The translations under genes were made by a program, and so were the position numbers. Shown here piece after piece: positions 53,448-61,520 of a stretch of DNA of 64,000 bases (position 1 is its first letter; the number at the start of each line of letters is the position of its first letter). This DNA is from Gammaproteobacteria bacterium UBA7310. GTDB taxonomy: Bacteria > Pseudomonadota > Gammaproteobacteria > Pseudomonadales > Ketobacteraceae. The DNA lies in NCBI GenBank assembly GCA_002471665.1, contig DKQK01000072.1, positions 130,375 to 194,374 of the forward strand, given 5' to 3'. The notes below the pieces were generated by a model. It saw only the letters and a list, made by a program, of their open reading frames with translations, searched no databases and was not told the DNA's origin.

Positions 53448-53568
53448 CTCTCCAGCAACGTTCCTTATGGGCTAGAAAGCACCCAGGATGGGTAAAAAAG
53501 TCACCAGGGAATCCATCCGCCAATACCAAACCCAGCCGGATCAGCCAGGCCCAGATCAAGTCCCACAT
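53434..53568 (-). CDS. Possible small protein ahead of the NorD-like gene
   Basis: A 44-codon frame beginning MWDLIWAWLIRLGLVL with GAGGAG about seven bases before its ATG. Its stop overlaps the start of the NorD-like gene by 14 bases, so it could be translationally coupled. The N-terminal half is hydrophobic with several Trp residues. Not recognised; it may be a real small membrane protein or a leader frame. Evidence is only the Shine-Dalgarno site and the overlap. Confidence 0.3.
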   Translation of the reverse strand: MWDLIWAWLIRLGLVLADGFPGDFFTHPGCFLAHKERCWRGARG

Positions 53569-53921
53569 TGCGTCATTCTCCTCAGCATGGATTGGTTCTT
53601 GTTATCTAACTGGTTGGTATTCAAGCAGTTATGAGCGTAAGGGAAGGCCATCGCAGACTCTGCACAGCGATCTTAAAACATACTCTACGGATTTAGCGGC
53701 TTACTCACAAGTAAAATGTAATTAGGGTGATGCTCCCCAGGGCGCCCGTTTCATAAAGCTTCCACAACAGATCAGGCCCAAGTGATCAGATCCAAGAAAA
53801 CTTGATCAGCGCCGGGGTGCAGGGTTGTGTGTATGTAGAGGGGGGGTGAATGCGGTGCCCGCGTTGTTCAATGACCGCAGCAAGCCAGCAGCGCCGGCAG
53901 TTGCATGTTCAGGGTAGGTCA
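53569..53921. other. Intergenic region with no gene seen
   Basis: About 350 bases between the NorD-like operon start and the TetR gene stop. No coding frame with a convincing start, terminator hairpin or RNA gene was found. The promoter of the NorD-like operon should lie here, on the minus strand. Confidence 0.5.
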
Positions 53922-54569
53922 TTAAACCGTAGCGGGCGGCACTCCCAGCAGGAAACGTACGATTTGCAGGGTTTCACTTTTCTGGGCAGCAATGTGTTCT
54001 GCTGATAGTGGATCAAAGTCGCTATTTGGAATCAGTTTGGTGATAGCGGATGCAAAGAACACAGTACTGCCTATTACCACGCTTGCGGCATGCAGCGGAT
54101 GCCCATGCAGTGGTTTGAGTTCTCCGCTTTTACATCCTTGATCGAACAATGCCCATGCGACTTGAATCAGCCGGTTGGATTCGGGATAGATACTCTGTTG
54201 CTGCTGCTCGTTTTCATCCGTTACATAGCGCAGGATAAGCCTTCCAAGTGAAGGCCGCCGCGCAATTTCATCCACCAAAACGTTGGTAGCCTGTTCAAAC
54301 CGCTCGACAATAGTACCGGCACTGGTCAAGGCTTCTTCCAGCTGATTGGCCAGCGATCCAAATGCATTTGCAAGCGTTGCCTGGTAAAGCGCTTGCTTGT
54401 CGGGAAAATGATAGAACAGTGCCGGGCGTGTCAGCCCCAAATCCTCCGCTACATCTTCAAGGCGCGTCGCTTTGTAGCCATAGCGTGCAAAAAAGCGCTC
54501 CGCTGCTTCGAGTATGGCAAGGCGTCGCCGCTCAGCTTTGGTGGGGGATTTTGAGGGAGTGGTTGTCAA
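53922..54569 (-). CDS. TetR/AcrR-family transcriptional regulator
   Basis: A 215-residue repressor. The N-terminal TetR domain (about 12-58) includes RRLAILEAAERFFARYGYKATRLEDVAEDLG (in split form) and the recognition helix LTRPALFYHFPDK. The C-terminal ligand domain ends near 200. The apparent start is TTG 54569 (no ATG in range). It is divergent from the small membrane protein and the AveC-like gene, and the palindrome in the gap (54682-54722) is the likely operator, so it probably represses that pair. A hydrophobic or lipid-like ligand is plausible but unproven. Confidence 0.92.
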   Translation of the reverse strand: MTTTPSKSPTKAERRRLAILEAAERFFARYGYKATRLEDVAEDLGLTRPALFYHFPDKQALYQATLANAFGSLANQLEEALTSAGTIVERFEQATNVLVDEIARRPSLGRLILRYVTDENEQQQQSIYPESNRLIQVAWALFDQGCKSGELKPLHGHPLHAASVVIGSTVFFASAITKLIPNSDFDPLSAEHIAAQKSETLQIVRFLLGVPPATV

Positions 54570-54681
54570 TGTGATTCTCGCTGTAATACAAAACGGGTAT
54601 CTGGATATCAGGGCATTGCCAAATCCTGCGCAAGAATATCATAGCTTTCAAAATTAGTTTTCAACTGGCCGGTAATATTTT

Positions 54682-54722
54682 TTTGACTGTAAAGTAAAAT
54701 AATGATTTACTCATCAGTCAAA
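54682..54722. promoter_or_regulatory. Palindromic operator for the TetR regulator
   Basis: TTTGACTG (54682-54689) and CAGTCAAA (54715-54722) are inverted arms; AGTAAA (54693-54698) and TTTACT (54706-54711) form an inner pair. Both pairs share one centre at 54702, giving a nested 41-bp palindrome in the divergent promoter region, the usual layout of a TetR operator. Confidence 0.65.
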
Positions 54723-54770
54723 TGTAACTGATCGCGTTGCACATTAGTTAAAGCGGTTACTGAAATTAAA

Positions 54771-54929
54771 GTGATTACTGAGACAGATAATCTGTCACTG
54801 GGGGGTAAGGCCTTGGGTGCTGTGATAATGCTGGGCACATTGTTTGGGTTAATAGCGTTGATTGTGGGGCTGGTGTTTCGATTTGATCCCCAGGCCCGTG
54901 GTTCCTCAGAGCGGAAGAGGGGTCAATGA
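54771..54929 (+). CDS. Small single-pass membrane protein
   Basis: A 52-residue frame from GTG 54771 to TGA 54929. It has a short polar N-terminus, one hydrophobic segment (about residues 15-36, containing AVIMLGTLFGLIALIVGLVF) and a basic tail ending ERKRGQ. The stop overlaps the AveC-like ATG in ATGA, which is strong evidence for translation. It may be a subunit or chaperone for the AveC-like membrane protein. Not matched to a family. Confidence 0.6.
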   Translation: MITETDNLSLGGKALGAVIMLGTLFGLIALIVGLVFRFDPQARGSSERKRGQ

Positions 54930-55711
54930 TGTCTGAACTACCCCTGATTTTGAAAATCGGAGTTGGCTTTGCCTATCTGGGCGGGATAGCCTTTTTTGCG
55001 ATTGGAATCTGGTTGAGCTGGCAGCGCGGCCGGCTCCATCCGCTCCTGCTGGTGAGTATCTCCGCTTTGTCCTTCAGTTGGATTGAGGCACCTTATGATT
55101 GGGCCGTATACGCGCAATTCCCACCCGAGCTGCCGCGCATGCCATCTTGGTGGCCCTTGAACATGACCTGGGGCGGGCTCCCTTCAGCTGTTCCACCTGG
55201 ATACATTGCTTATTTCATTTTACCCACTGTGATCGCTGCTTATCTTGGGCGCCGGCTCAGCGGAAGCCTTAGTTGGCGGTTACCCGGCACATTGCTTCTG
55301 GTAGGTTTCGTTCTGGGCACCCTGTGGGCCTTTGTCTTCAACGCGGGTTTTGGCGCCCGCCTTGGCGTGTTCTACTACGGCTACGTCATCGAAGGGCTGG
55401 CGTTCTGGCCCGGCACCAAGCATCAGTACCCCTGGTATGACTCCATTGCAATGGGGGTGCAGGTGATGGCGTTCACCTATCTTCTCGGGCGAACCGATTT
55501 TCAGGGCCGCACGATAGTTGAAGTATGGGCAGATTCGAAAACACAAAGCCGCCTGCGCGCCTCTTTGCTCTCTATTGCAGTGTTCATTGCCATTGGCCAC
55601 GCTGTTTATCTTTCCGTGTTTGCGCCACATCTTGCCACCAAACTTATGGGGTTGGTAACAGTGGGCCCCAGTGAGCAGTTGTTCCCAGGTGTGCCGAACC
55701 AACCGCTTTAG
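54926..55711 (+). CDS. Spirocyclase AveC-like membrane protein
   Basis: A 261-residue membrane protein with about seven hydrophobic segments. SFSWIEAPYDWAVYAQFPPELPRMPSWWPL (in split form, about 49-78) and later GYVIEGLAFWPG and HQYPWYDSI match proteins annotated as spirocyclase AveC family in actinobacteria and some proteobacteria. AveC sets spiroketal formation in avermectin, but this homolog lies in a single-operon context with no polyketide genes, so its reaction is unknown, perhaps hydrophobic-substrate metabolism controlled by the TetR. Coupled to the small membrane gene upstream. Confidence 0.68.
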   Translation: MMSELPLILKIGVGFAYLGGIAFFAIGIWLSWQRGRLHPLLLVSISALSFSWIEAPYDWAVYAQFPPELPRMPSWWPLNMTWGGLPSAVPPGYIAYFILPTVIAAYLGRRLSGSLSWRLPGTLLLVGFVLGTLWAFVFNAGFGARLGVFYYGYVIEGLAFWPGTKHQYPWYDSIAMGVQVMAFTYLLGRTDFQGRTIVEVWADSKTQSRLRASLLSIAVFIAIGHAVYLSVFAPHLATKLMGLVTVGPSEQLFPGVPNQPL

Positions 55712-55768
55712 TCTGTGGCGCCTGATGTTATATTGGAATTTTGCTCGTGACAGCAATCGAATTGAAAT

Positions 55769-55961
55769 GGGGTTTTATGATTCAGGCATGCTCAACCCCC
55801 TTTCCGTAGTGCTTAAGCACGGGTTCCTGAGTTTAGCCGGTGTTCAGTGGCAACGGACCGGACCTTTCGACTACTGTCATAACTATGGGCTGTATCGATT
55901 TGCTGAAGGCGTGGTTAAGACGCGCAGATACTATTTCTATGATTCACCAGTAGAAGTTTGA
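55769..55961 (+). CDS. Short hypothetical frame after the AveC-like gene
   Basis: A 64-codon frame starting MGFYDSGMLNPLS and ending YYFYDSPVEV. It is open on the plus strand 58 bases after the AveC-like stop; a longer frame from 55671 overlaps that gene and is not credible. Its composition (Tyr, His, Trp) is protein-like but no family was recognised and no ribosome site is clear. It may be a fragment of a larger gene that has decayed. Confidence 0.25.
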
Positions 55962-55999
55962 TGCAGATTCACTTCGTCGAACAAGGCTAATCGAGCTAG

Positions 56000-56350
56000 G
56001 GAGTCTCTGAATAAGCCCCTTTTAAATATTCGAACTCGATTTTGGCGTTAATTGGCGCAATACAGTCGAAAAGCATGACTTCAAACGCACAATCTGTTTG
56101 GAATTCAGCCGTTTTGCTGAATTCCAGGCGTACTTATCTACGCCAGTATTGTTTTCACCCGAATGAGATTGTAAAACGCAGCCAATAAACAAAGTGTGTT
56201 GTGATTTTTCTTTAGTCCACGATAACGAACTTTTCTGTAAGCGAATGTTCTTTGATATATATGTTCAACCTTGGCGCGAACTTTCGCTTTAGCCGTCTCT
56301 GCCTGCTCAATCCCGCTGCCCTTTACATAATAACGTAGTGTTTCAGGTCG
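56000..56350 (-). mobile_element. IS5-family insertion sequence remnant
   Basis: The only preserved coding part is 70 codons on the minus strand (stop codon at 56138-56140; in-frame stop just beyond 56350). It includes IEQAETAKAKVRAKVEHIY, FAYRKVRYRGLKKN and LAAFYNLIRV, the C-terminal end of IS5-group DDE transposases including the K-R-Y-R-G-L motif. Near 56000 a sequence like gagtctctgaataag may be an old terminal repeat. The 5' two-thirds of the transposase, including the first two acidic active-site residues, are missing. A hairpin (56100-56125) follows its stop. Confidence 0.75.
56100..56125 (-). terminator. Hairpin after the transposase remnant
   Basis: GGAATTCAGC (56100-56109) and GCTGAATTCC (56116-56125) form a perfect 10-bp stem with a six-base loop (cgtttt). 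It lies just beyond the stop of the remnant on the minus strand and may have been the element's own terminator. Confidence 0.5.
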
Positions 56351-56401
56351 CTACGCTATATGCCAGTTGATATCGCGGCCTAGCAATTTGTTGAAAAGTA
56401 A

Positions 56402-56599
56402 AAAAATCATAAGTTACGGCAGAAGCTGACTAGGTGTTATCAGGCCCAAGTATCCGCGCTGAAGCTTATTACTGAAAATCGATATTCCTCTCATTCACAA
56501 TCTCGAAAGGAAGCTTATAGAGTGCTCCGGGAGGAGACGGGACAGCCCAAATGGGTGCTTAAGAATGCCATCCAAGTAGCATATCGCGCGTTGAACTGA
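56402..56599 (+). pseudogene. Orphan coding remnant, unknown
   Basis: An open frame of about 65 codons without a start codon, ending at TGA 56597. The segment KEAYRVLREETGQPKWVLKNAIQ followed by VAYRALN (in split form, about 40-65) looks like real protein sequence. It is bounded by a stop immediately upstream. No family recognised; it is most likely the 3' end of a gene destroyed when the island or the insertion sequence arrived. Confidence 0.35.
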
Positions 56600-56841
56600 G
56601 CGCAGAAAGTGAGCTCATGCGAGGGGATTCAGGTGAAGTTCTATTTTAGTACGATCAATATCTGGTGGGTGAATATTGTACAGGTATGGCTTGAATCCCT
56701 GTGATTCCGAAGTCTTACTGAAAGTAAACTCAATAAGATTGTTATCTGACTGATTTTAAATGTATTTTTTGTTGAACCCTGAGGTAAATTAGCCGTTTGG
56801 TGCGACAAATACTGCCCCTGTGAGTGCTGTATATGCTATCA

Positions 56842-56872
56842 TGTTATGTTACATAAATTGTGTTACATAACA
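56842..56872. promoter_or_regulatory. Palindromic operator upstream of the defence operon
   Basis: TTATGTTACATAA (56844-56856) is a perfect odd palindrome. TGTTACATAACA (56861-56872) repeats TGTTACATAA of the first copy. TGTTATGT (56842-56849) and ACATAACA (56865-56872) are also inverted to each other. The pair sits just beyond a TATCAT-like -10 (about 56836), 52 bases before the first gene, whose product is ribbon-helix-helix-like, so autoregulation is likely. Confidence 0.55.
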
Positions 56873-56923
56873 TATGTCTATGGGGCATGGTTTCAATATA
56901 AAACCTTATTTGGGCTATGGTTT

Positions 56924-57121
56924 ATGAGTGTTGGAAATAGTGGTCGTATAGTTATAGAGATCGACCCGGAGCTAAAGCAAGAGTTGCATGCGGTTCTCCG
57001 CTTGGAAGGTACAAATCTAAAAGCTTGGTTCTTAGCCCATGTGGAAGAATTCTTAGCCGAAAAAGGGCAGAAATCGTTAATATTTGAAGATGGTCAACAA
57101 GCCAAGGAGGCTCATTCATGA
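56924..57121 (+). CDS. Small ribbon-helix-helix-like protein, first gene of defence operon
   Basis: A 65-residue protein with a strand (RIVIEID), helix (PELKQELHAVLRLEG), turn, and second helix (LKAWFLAHVEEFLAEKG): the layout of ribbon-helix-helix regulators and antitoxins. I use ATG 56924; an earlier in-frame ATG at 56846 lies inside the palindrome and is unlikely. The stop overlaps the DUF4007 start in ATGA. No toxin partner is next to it, so a repressor of the operon is more likely than an antitoxin. Not matched to a named family. Confidence 0.65.
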   Translation: MSVGNSGRIVIEIDPELKQELHAVLRLEGTNLKAWFLAHVEEFLAEKGQKSLIFEDGQQAKEAHS

Positions 57122-58044
57122 AATTCAATCCGGATAAAATGGCATTTGGCCGTCATGAAACCTTTGCCGTCCGATATGGGTGGTTATCCAAGGGGTTTCA
57201 AGCAATAACCGAGAAAGGCGGCAGTAAAATCTTTGAATCTGATGAGGCAACGGTCAGACTCGGAGTTGGTAAAAATATGGTTACGGCGATTAAGTATTGG
57301 TTACGTGCCTGCCGTATGATTGATCCTGTAGAAAATATTCCCACTGAACTAGGCAATGCCCTTCTTTCCGAAGACGGATTCGATCCATATCTTGAAGACG
57401 AGGCAACTATCTGGCTGTTGCACTGGTTGCTCGCCACAAATACCGAACTCGCTACATCCTGGTACTGGTTTTTCAATCGCTTTCATAAACCCGAATTTAC
57501 AGGGCAGGAATTAACGACTGCGCTGATAGACTTCGTGAATGATCAGGTCACAGACAGAAAGAAGCCTTCTGCAAGCACACTAAAAAACGATGCGGTATTG
57601 CTTCCTAGAATGTATACGCAATCCAAAGGCAATACCCGCACACCTTTTGAAGAGGCGCTGGACTCTCCTTTTGCTTTATTAAAACTAGTAACGCAATCAG
57701 CTGGAGGCAGAAGCTATCAGTCACGACCAGGCTCAAGGCCAGATTTGCCTTTAGGAGTACTTGGCTTTGCGGTGTGTGAAATGTTTGAGATGAAAAACAC
57801 TTCCGCTATTCCGGTTGAGGATCTGATGTATAGCAAAGATAACTATCCTGCAATTGGCTCTGTGTTCCGTTTGTCGGAAAATGACCTCGTAGCAAAATTA
57901 GAAAGACTGATCGATTTTGAACCCGGAGTATTTGATATTCGTGATACCGCAGGCCAACACCAGATTTATCTGTCTGGAAAAGCCAATGCCATTGCCTTTG
58001 TGAAAAAGCATTATGGCAACTCAAGAAAAGGAATTGCTGCATGA
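57118..58044 (+). CDS. DUF4007-family protein
   Basis: A 308-residue protein of the DUF4007 family: FGRHETFAVRYGWLSKGFQA (about 10-29) and TVRLGVGKNMVTAIKYWLRACRMI (in split form, about 43-66) are the hallmark segments. Residues 55-110 look like a winged-helix region. No catalytic motif is known for the family; it is found beside PAPS-reductase-like and BREX-type ATPase genes, exactly as here. Overlapping ATGA junctions on both sides show tight coupling. It may bind DNA and choose the sites to be modified; this is inference. Confidence 0.88.
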   Translation: MKFNPDKMAFGRHETFAVRYGWLSKGFQAITEKGGSKIFESDEATVRLGVGKNMVTAIKYWLRACRMIDPVENIPTELGNALLSEDGFDPYLEDEATIWLLHWLLATNTELATSWYWFFNRFHKPEFTGQELTTALIDFVNDQVTDRKKPSASTLKNDAVLLPRMYTQSKGNTRTPFEEALDSPFALLKLVTQSAGGRSYQSRPGSRPDLPLGVLGFAVCEMFEMKNTSAIPVEDLMYSKDNYPAIGSVFRLSENDLVAKLERLIDFEPGVFDIRDTAGQHQIYLSGKANAIAFVKKHYGNSRKGIAA

Positions 58045-61000
58045 GTATTAAAAACAAAGTAAATGTAAATACTCATTACACCAGATCAATTAACCTTGAA
58101 CGTGATGCAGATTCCCTGGATGTTATTAATGCTTATATACCTACTTCCAGAGCATTAAAGCTCTTTGCACGCGTTAGTGAAGGTTTTAACAACAAGCAGG
58201 CTCCACGGGCATGGTCTTTAATCGGGCCATACGGTTCGGGAAAATCTTCTAATTCTGTATTTCTTTCGCACTTGCTTTCTTCGCCGGATTTTGAAACTAC
58301 AAATGCGGCATATGAAAACCTGAAAAAAGCCGATACTAAAATTGCTACTTCCTTTAACAAGGAAGTAGCGGACAGCCACGGATATTTGAAAGTTTTGATA
58401 ACTGGTTCTCCCGAAGCGATGGGGAAGAAGATCGTGGAGGGATTGTATGAATCAGCAAATTTATTCTTTGGAGAATTTCCAGGGCCTAAGCATAAAGTCC
58501 TTGCAAAGCTAAATGCGCTTTCAAGGAAAGAATCCGTATCTACCAGTGAGCTTCTAAAACACGTCAAAGAGTTACAGTCTGCCTTGCTTGATAAAGGTTG
58601 CAAAGGCATTTATCTGGTCATTGATGAGCTTGGCAAGTTCCTTGAGTTTGAAGCTCGCCATTACGGGGCTAATGATATTTACATGTTGCAGGCCTTGGCC
58701 GAACATGCGTGCAAAGGAAGTGACTGCAATCTGTTTCTATTTGTATTACTTCATCAGTCTTTTGAGCAGTATGCCAAGGGGCTTGGTGAAAGCCTTAAAA
58801 ATGAATGGTCTAAGGTGCAGGGCCGATTTGAGGACGTTCCATTTTTAGAATCTGCCGAACAGGTGCTTCGAGTTGTCAGCGCAGCCTTTAAATACGACTT
58901 TACACAGTCCGAGAACCGTAAACTTCGGTCACACACCAAAAATATTATTGAGGTTCTAAAAAGCAATGATGCTCTGCCGGGAGTTATGAATCAGGCTTCC
59001 GCTGTAGATCTCATGTGTAACTGTTATCCATTACATCCGGTAAGTGCGATCTTGCTTCCCGCCCTGTGTCAAAAAGTTGCACAGAATGAACGTACACTAT
59101 TCAGCTACCTTGGAAGCCATGAAGAATTTGGTCTTCAGGACTTGCTGGAAAAGATGGATTCCGTGGAAGAATGTATCTACCCGCATCACGTCTATGACTA
59201 CTTCATAACAAATCAACCAGCTGCTCTGGGGGATTATCGAACCCATAGGCGATGGGCTGAAGTAGTTACTGCTGTTGAGCGATTAGGAGATGCACCGGAA
59301 GAACAGGTTGAATTGCTAAAGACCATTGGTCTCCTCAATATTGTTGGAATGAAAGGCGGGTTCAAGGCGTCCAAAGCTATTCTGGAAACCTGTAGCAGTA
59401 ACAAGGCATCGGTAACACGCACTCTGAAGACTTTATCTGAAAAGTCGATCATCACTTTCAGGAAATTCAGTGGTGAGCATCGTGTCTGGCAAGGCAGTGA
59501 TTTTGACCTTGAAGAAGCACTCGACGAGGAGCTGAGTAATCTCGGTGAATTCTCTCTTGCATCTGAATTAAATAGTTTGGATACGATAATGCCGATAGTG
59601 GCTCGTCGATATACGATCAAGAGTGGAACACTTCGTTATTTCCTTCCCGAGTTCGTGGACGCGAAAACTTTCTCATCTTCTCCTGTCCAGTTTAGTGAGC
59701 CAAGAATCATCTTTTTCCTGGCTGCGGCCAAGGATGATGAAAAGCTATTTCATAGCTCCGCTATCCAGCATTTTTCTGATGTGGATATCGTAGCACTATG
59801 CCTCAATGGTACACAGTTACGAGAAGCAACTGCAGAAGTAATTGCATTACGACAGATCCAAAACACAAGACAGGAACTTAACAGTGATCCCGTGGCGAAA
59901 CGGGAATTTGAAGATCGACTGACAGCTGCCGAACATTCCCAAACGCTATTACTGCAAAGACTTCTGGAGCAACCGCAGGAATGTCTGTGGTTTAACAATC
60001 AAGAAAAACTATCTGTTTCTAACAAGCGTAATTTTCAGGAAGATCTTTCAGCTGTGCTTGAACGTGTTTACCACAAGGCTCCGATTCTGCATAACGAACT
60101 GATTAACCGTGACAGGCCCTCATCACAGGCGAATGCTGCAAGAAACAAGCTTCTTGAAGCTATGTTGGAATGTCCGAATGAAAAAGACCTGGGAATAGAT
60201 AAGTTCCCTCCCGAAAAAGCGATTTACCGTTCAATTCTCAGAGAGACCGGAATCCATAATAAGGATACGTTGGAGTTCAAAGAACCTCATACGCGGTCCA
60301 CGCTATACCATGTCTGGAAGGAAATAAATCAATTCCTCGATAGCACCGAAAAAGATGCAAAGTCTTTCGCTGAATTAAATAGCAAGTTAATGGCTCCGCC
60401 CTATGGTGTCAAAGCTGGTGTATTGCCGATTCTTTATATTGCTGCCTACGTGGTGTACCGCCATGAACTCGCATTATATGAAGAAAGAAAATACCGTCCT
60501 GTCATGACAAAAGACATGTTGGACAGGTTTGTAAAGCGTCCAGACGAGTTTGCCTTCCAGCGTTTTAAAATCACCGGGTTGCGTTCAACTATCTATGAGG
60601 AATATTGCAAGATCATCAATGCCGGGACTGAGCAAACGGTGGTTCAACTGGTTGCTCCACTTGCGCAGTTCATAGGTGAATTACCGTTATACACATTAAA
60701 AACTAAATCTTCTGATATTTCTGAAAAAGCCCGGAAAGTACGCAATGCGTTCGAATACTCCAAATCACCGGAACATCTGTTATTTGAAGATATCCCCCAT
60801 GCATTAGGGTATGAGGAAGAATTGGAAAAGGAAAAGCCCAATCTGGAAGGATTGGCTAATTCCCTTCAAAGCTGTCTGAAGGAACTGAAAGACGCCTATC
60901 CAAATATGCTTGAGCAACAAGTGAAAATGTTACTTGAAGCCTTCCATATAGACGAGAACACATCACTTGCCGATTTAAGAAGTAATGCCATCGGAAGATA

Positions 61001-61520
61001 TGCTGGACTCGATCAATACACAGTTGATGTAGATGGCCTGCGGGCATTTATTAAACGCATTACCAAGAAGCAAGGTAGTGATGAAGAGTGGCTCGAAAAC
61101 ATTCTTATGTTCCTGGGCCAGAAGCCTTCTAAAAACTGGACCGATGCAGACCGTGCCGAAGCGGATGTGAAGCTGAGTGATTTTGGCAAGCGTATACTTG
61201 ATCTTGAATCTCTGAGATTGCATTACGATAAATCGAAAGAGCATATGGATGGTGAGTTTGATGTCATCCTTCTGAAGTCTCTCAAGAAAGGTGGTGAACC
61301 CATCGATGAGGTCGTAGCTATAGACCGTAAAAGAAAGGAAGCTATTCAAGGCTGTAAGGAGGAGTTGAAAAAGGCATTGTCTGAACATTCAAACGAATTA
61401 CAGCTCGCCGCACTTGCCGAAGTGGTTGATGAGTTTCTGTTAGAAAGAAGGAATTCCAATACAAAGAAACCAAAGTCCTCGAATGCAAGAAACAAAATCA
61501 AAGAGGTTAAAAATGGCTAA
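58041..61520 (+). CDS. BrxC/PglY-like P-loop ATPase
   Basis: A 1,159-residue protein. Walker A is GPYGSGKSS (about 63-71) and Walker B VIDELGKF (about 194-201), followed by sensor-like FVLLHQSFEQYAKGL (about 238). The rest is helical, with coiled-coil-like stretches near 830-870 and at the Lys-rich C-terminus. Size, motifs and neighbours fit the BrxC/PglY group of BREX systems. The protein would act as an ATP-driven core of a phage-exclusion or DNA-modification complex. ATGA overlap with DUF4007 and an eight-base overlap with the PAPS-reductase-like gene indicate one transcript. Confidence 0.82.
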   Translation: MSIKNKVNVNTHYTRSINLERDADSLDVINAYIPTSRALKLFARVSEGFNNKQAPRAWSLIGPYGSGKSSNSVFLSHLLSSPDFETTNAAYENLKKADTKIATSFNKEVADSHGYLKVLITGSPEAMGKKIVEGLYESANLFFGEFPGPKHKVLAKLNALSRKESVSTSELLKHVKELQSALLDKGCKGIYLVIDELGKFLEFEARHYGANDIYMLQALAEHACKGSDCNLFLFVLLHQSFEQYAKGLGESLKNEWSKVQGRFEDVPFLESAEQVLRVVSAAFKYDFTQSENRKLRSHTKNIIEVLKSNDALPGVMNQASAVDLMCNCYPLHPVSAILLPALCQKVAQNERTLFSYLGSHEEFGLQDLLEKMDSVEECIYPHHVYDYFITNQPAALGDYRTHRRWAEVVTAVERLGDAPEEQVELLKTIGLLNIVGMKGGFKASKAILETCSSNKASVTRTLKTLSEKSIITFRKFSGEHRVWQGSDFDLEEALDEELSNLGEFSLASELNSLDTIMPIVARRYTIKSGTLRYFLPEFVDAKTFSSSPVQFSEPRIIFFLAAAKDDEKLFHSSAIQHFSDVDIVALCLNGTQLREATAEVIALRQIQNTRQELNSDPVAKREFEDRLTAAEHSQTLLLQRLLEQPQECLWFNNQEKLSVSNKRNFQEDLSAVLERVYHKAPILHNELINRDRPSSQANAARNKLLEAMLECPNEKDLGIDKFPPEKAIYRSILRETGIHNKDTLEFKEPHTRSTLYHVWKEINQFLDSTEKDAKSFAELNSKLMAPPYGVKAGVLPILYIAAYVVYRHELALYEERKYRPVMTKDMLDRFVKRPDEFAFQRFKITGLRSTIYEEYCKIINAGTEQTVVQLVAPLAQFIGELPLYTLKTKSSDISEKARKVRNAFEYSKSPEHLLFEDIPHALGYEEELEKEKPNLEGLANSLQSCLKELKDAYPNMLEQQVKMLLEAFHIDENTSLADLRSNAIGRYAGLDQYTVDVDGLRAFIKRITKKQGSDEEWLENILMFLGQKPSKNWTDADRAEADVKLSDFGKRILDLESLRLHYDKSKEHMDGEFDVILLKSLKKGGEPIDEVVAIDRKRKEAIQGCKEELKKALSEHSNELQLAALAEVVDEFLLERRNSNTKKPKSSNARNKIKEVKNG

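Noticed and set aside
55671..55768. Upstream part of the short frame after the AveC-like gene
   Set aside because: It overlaps the AveC-like 3' end in another frame and starts without a ribosome site; only the part from 55769 is kept as a weak candidate.
56846..56923. Longer start for the first defence gene
   Set aside because: The ATG is inside a perfect palindrome and the added residues do not extend the RHH-like fold.
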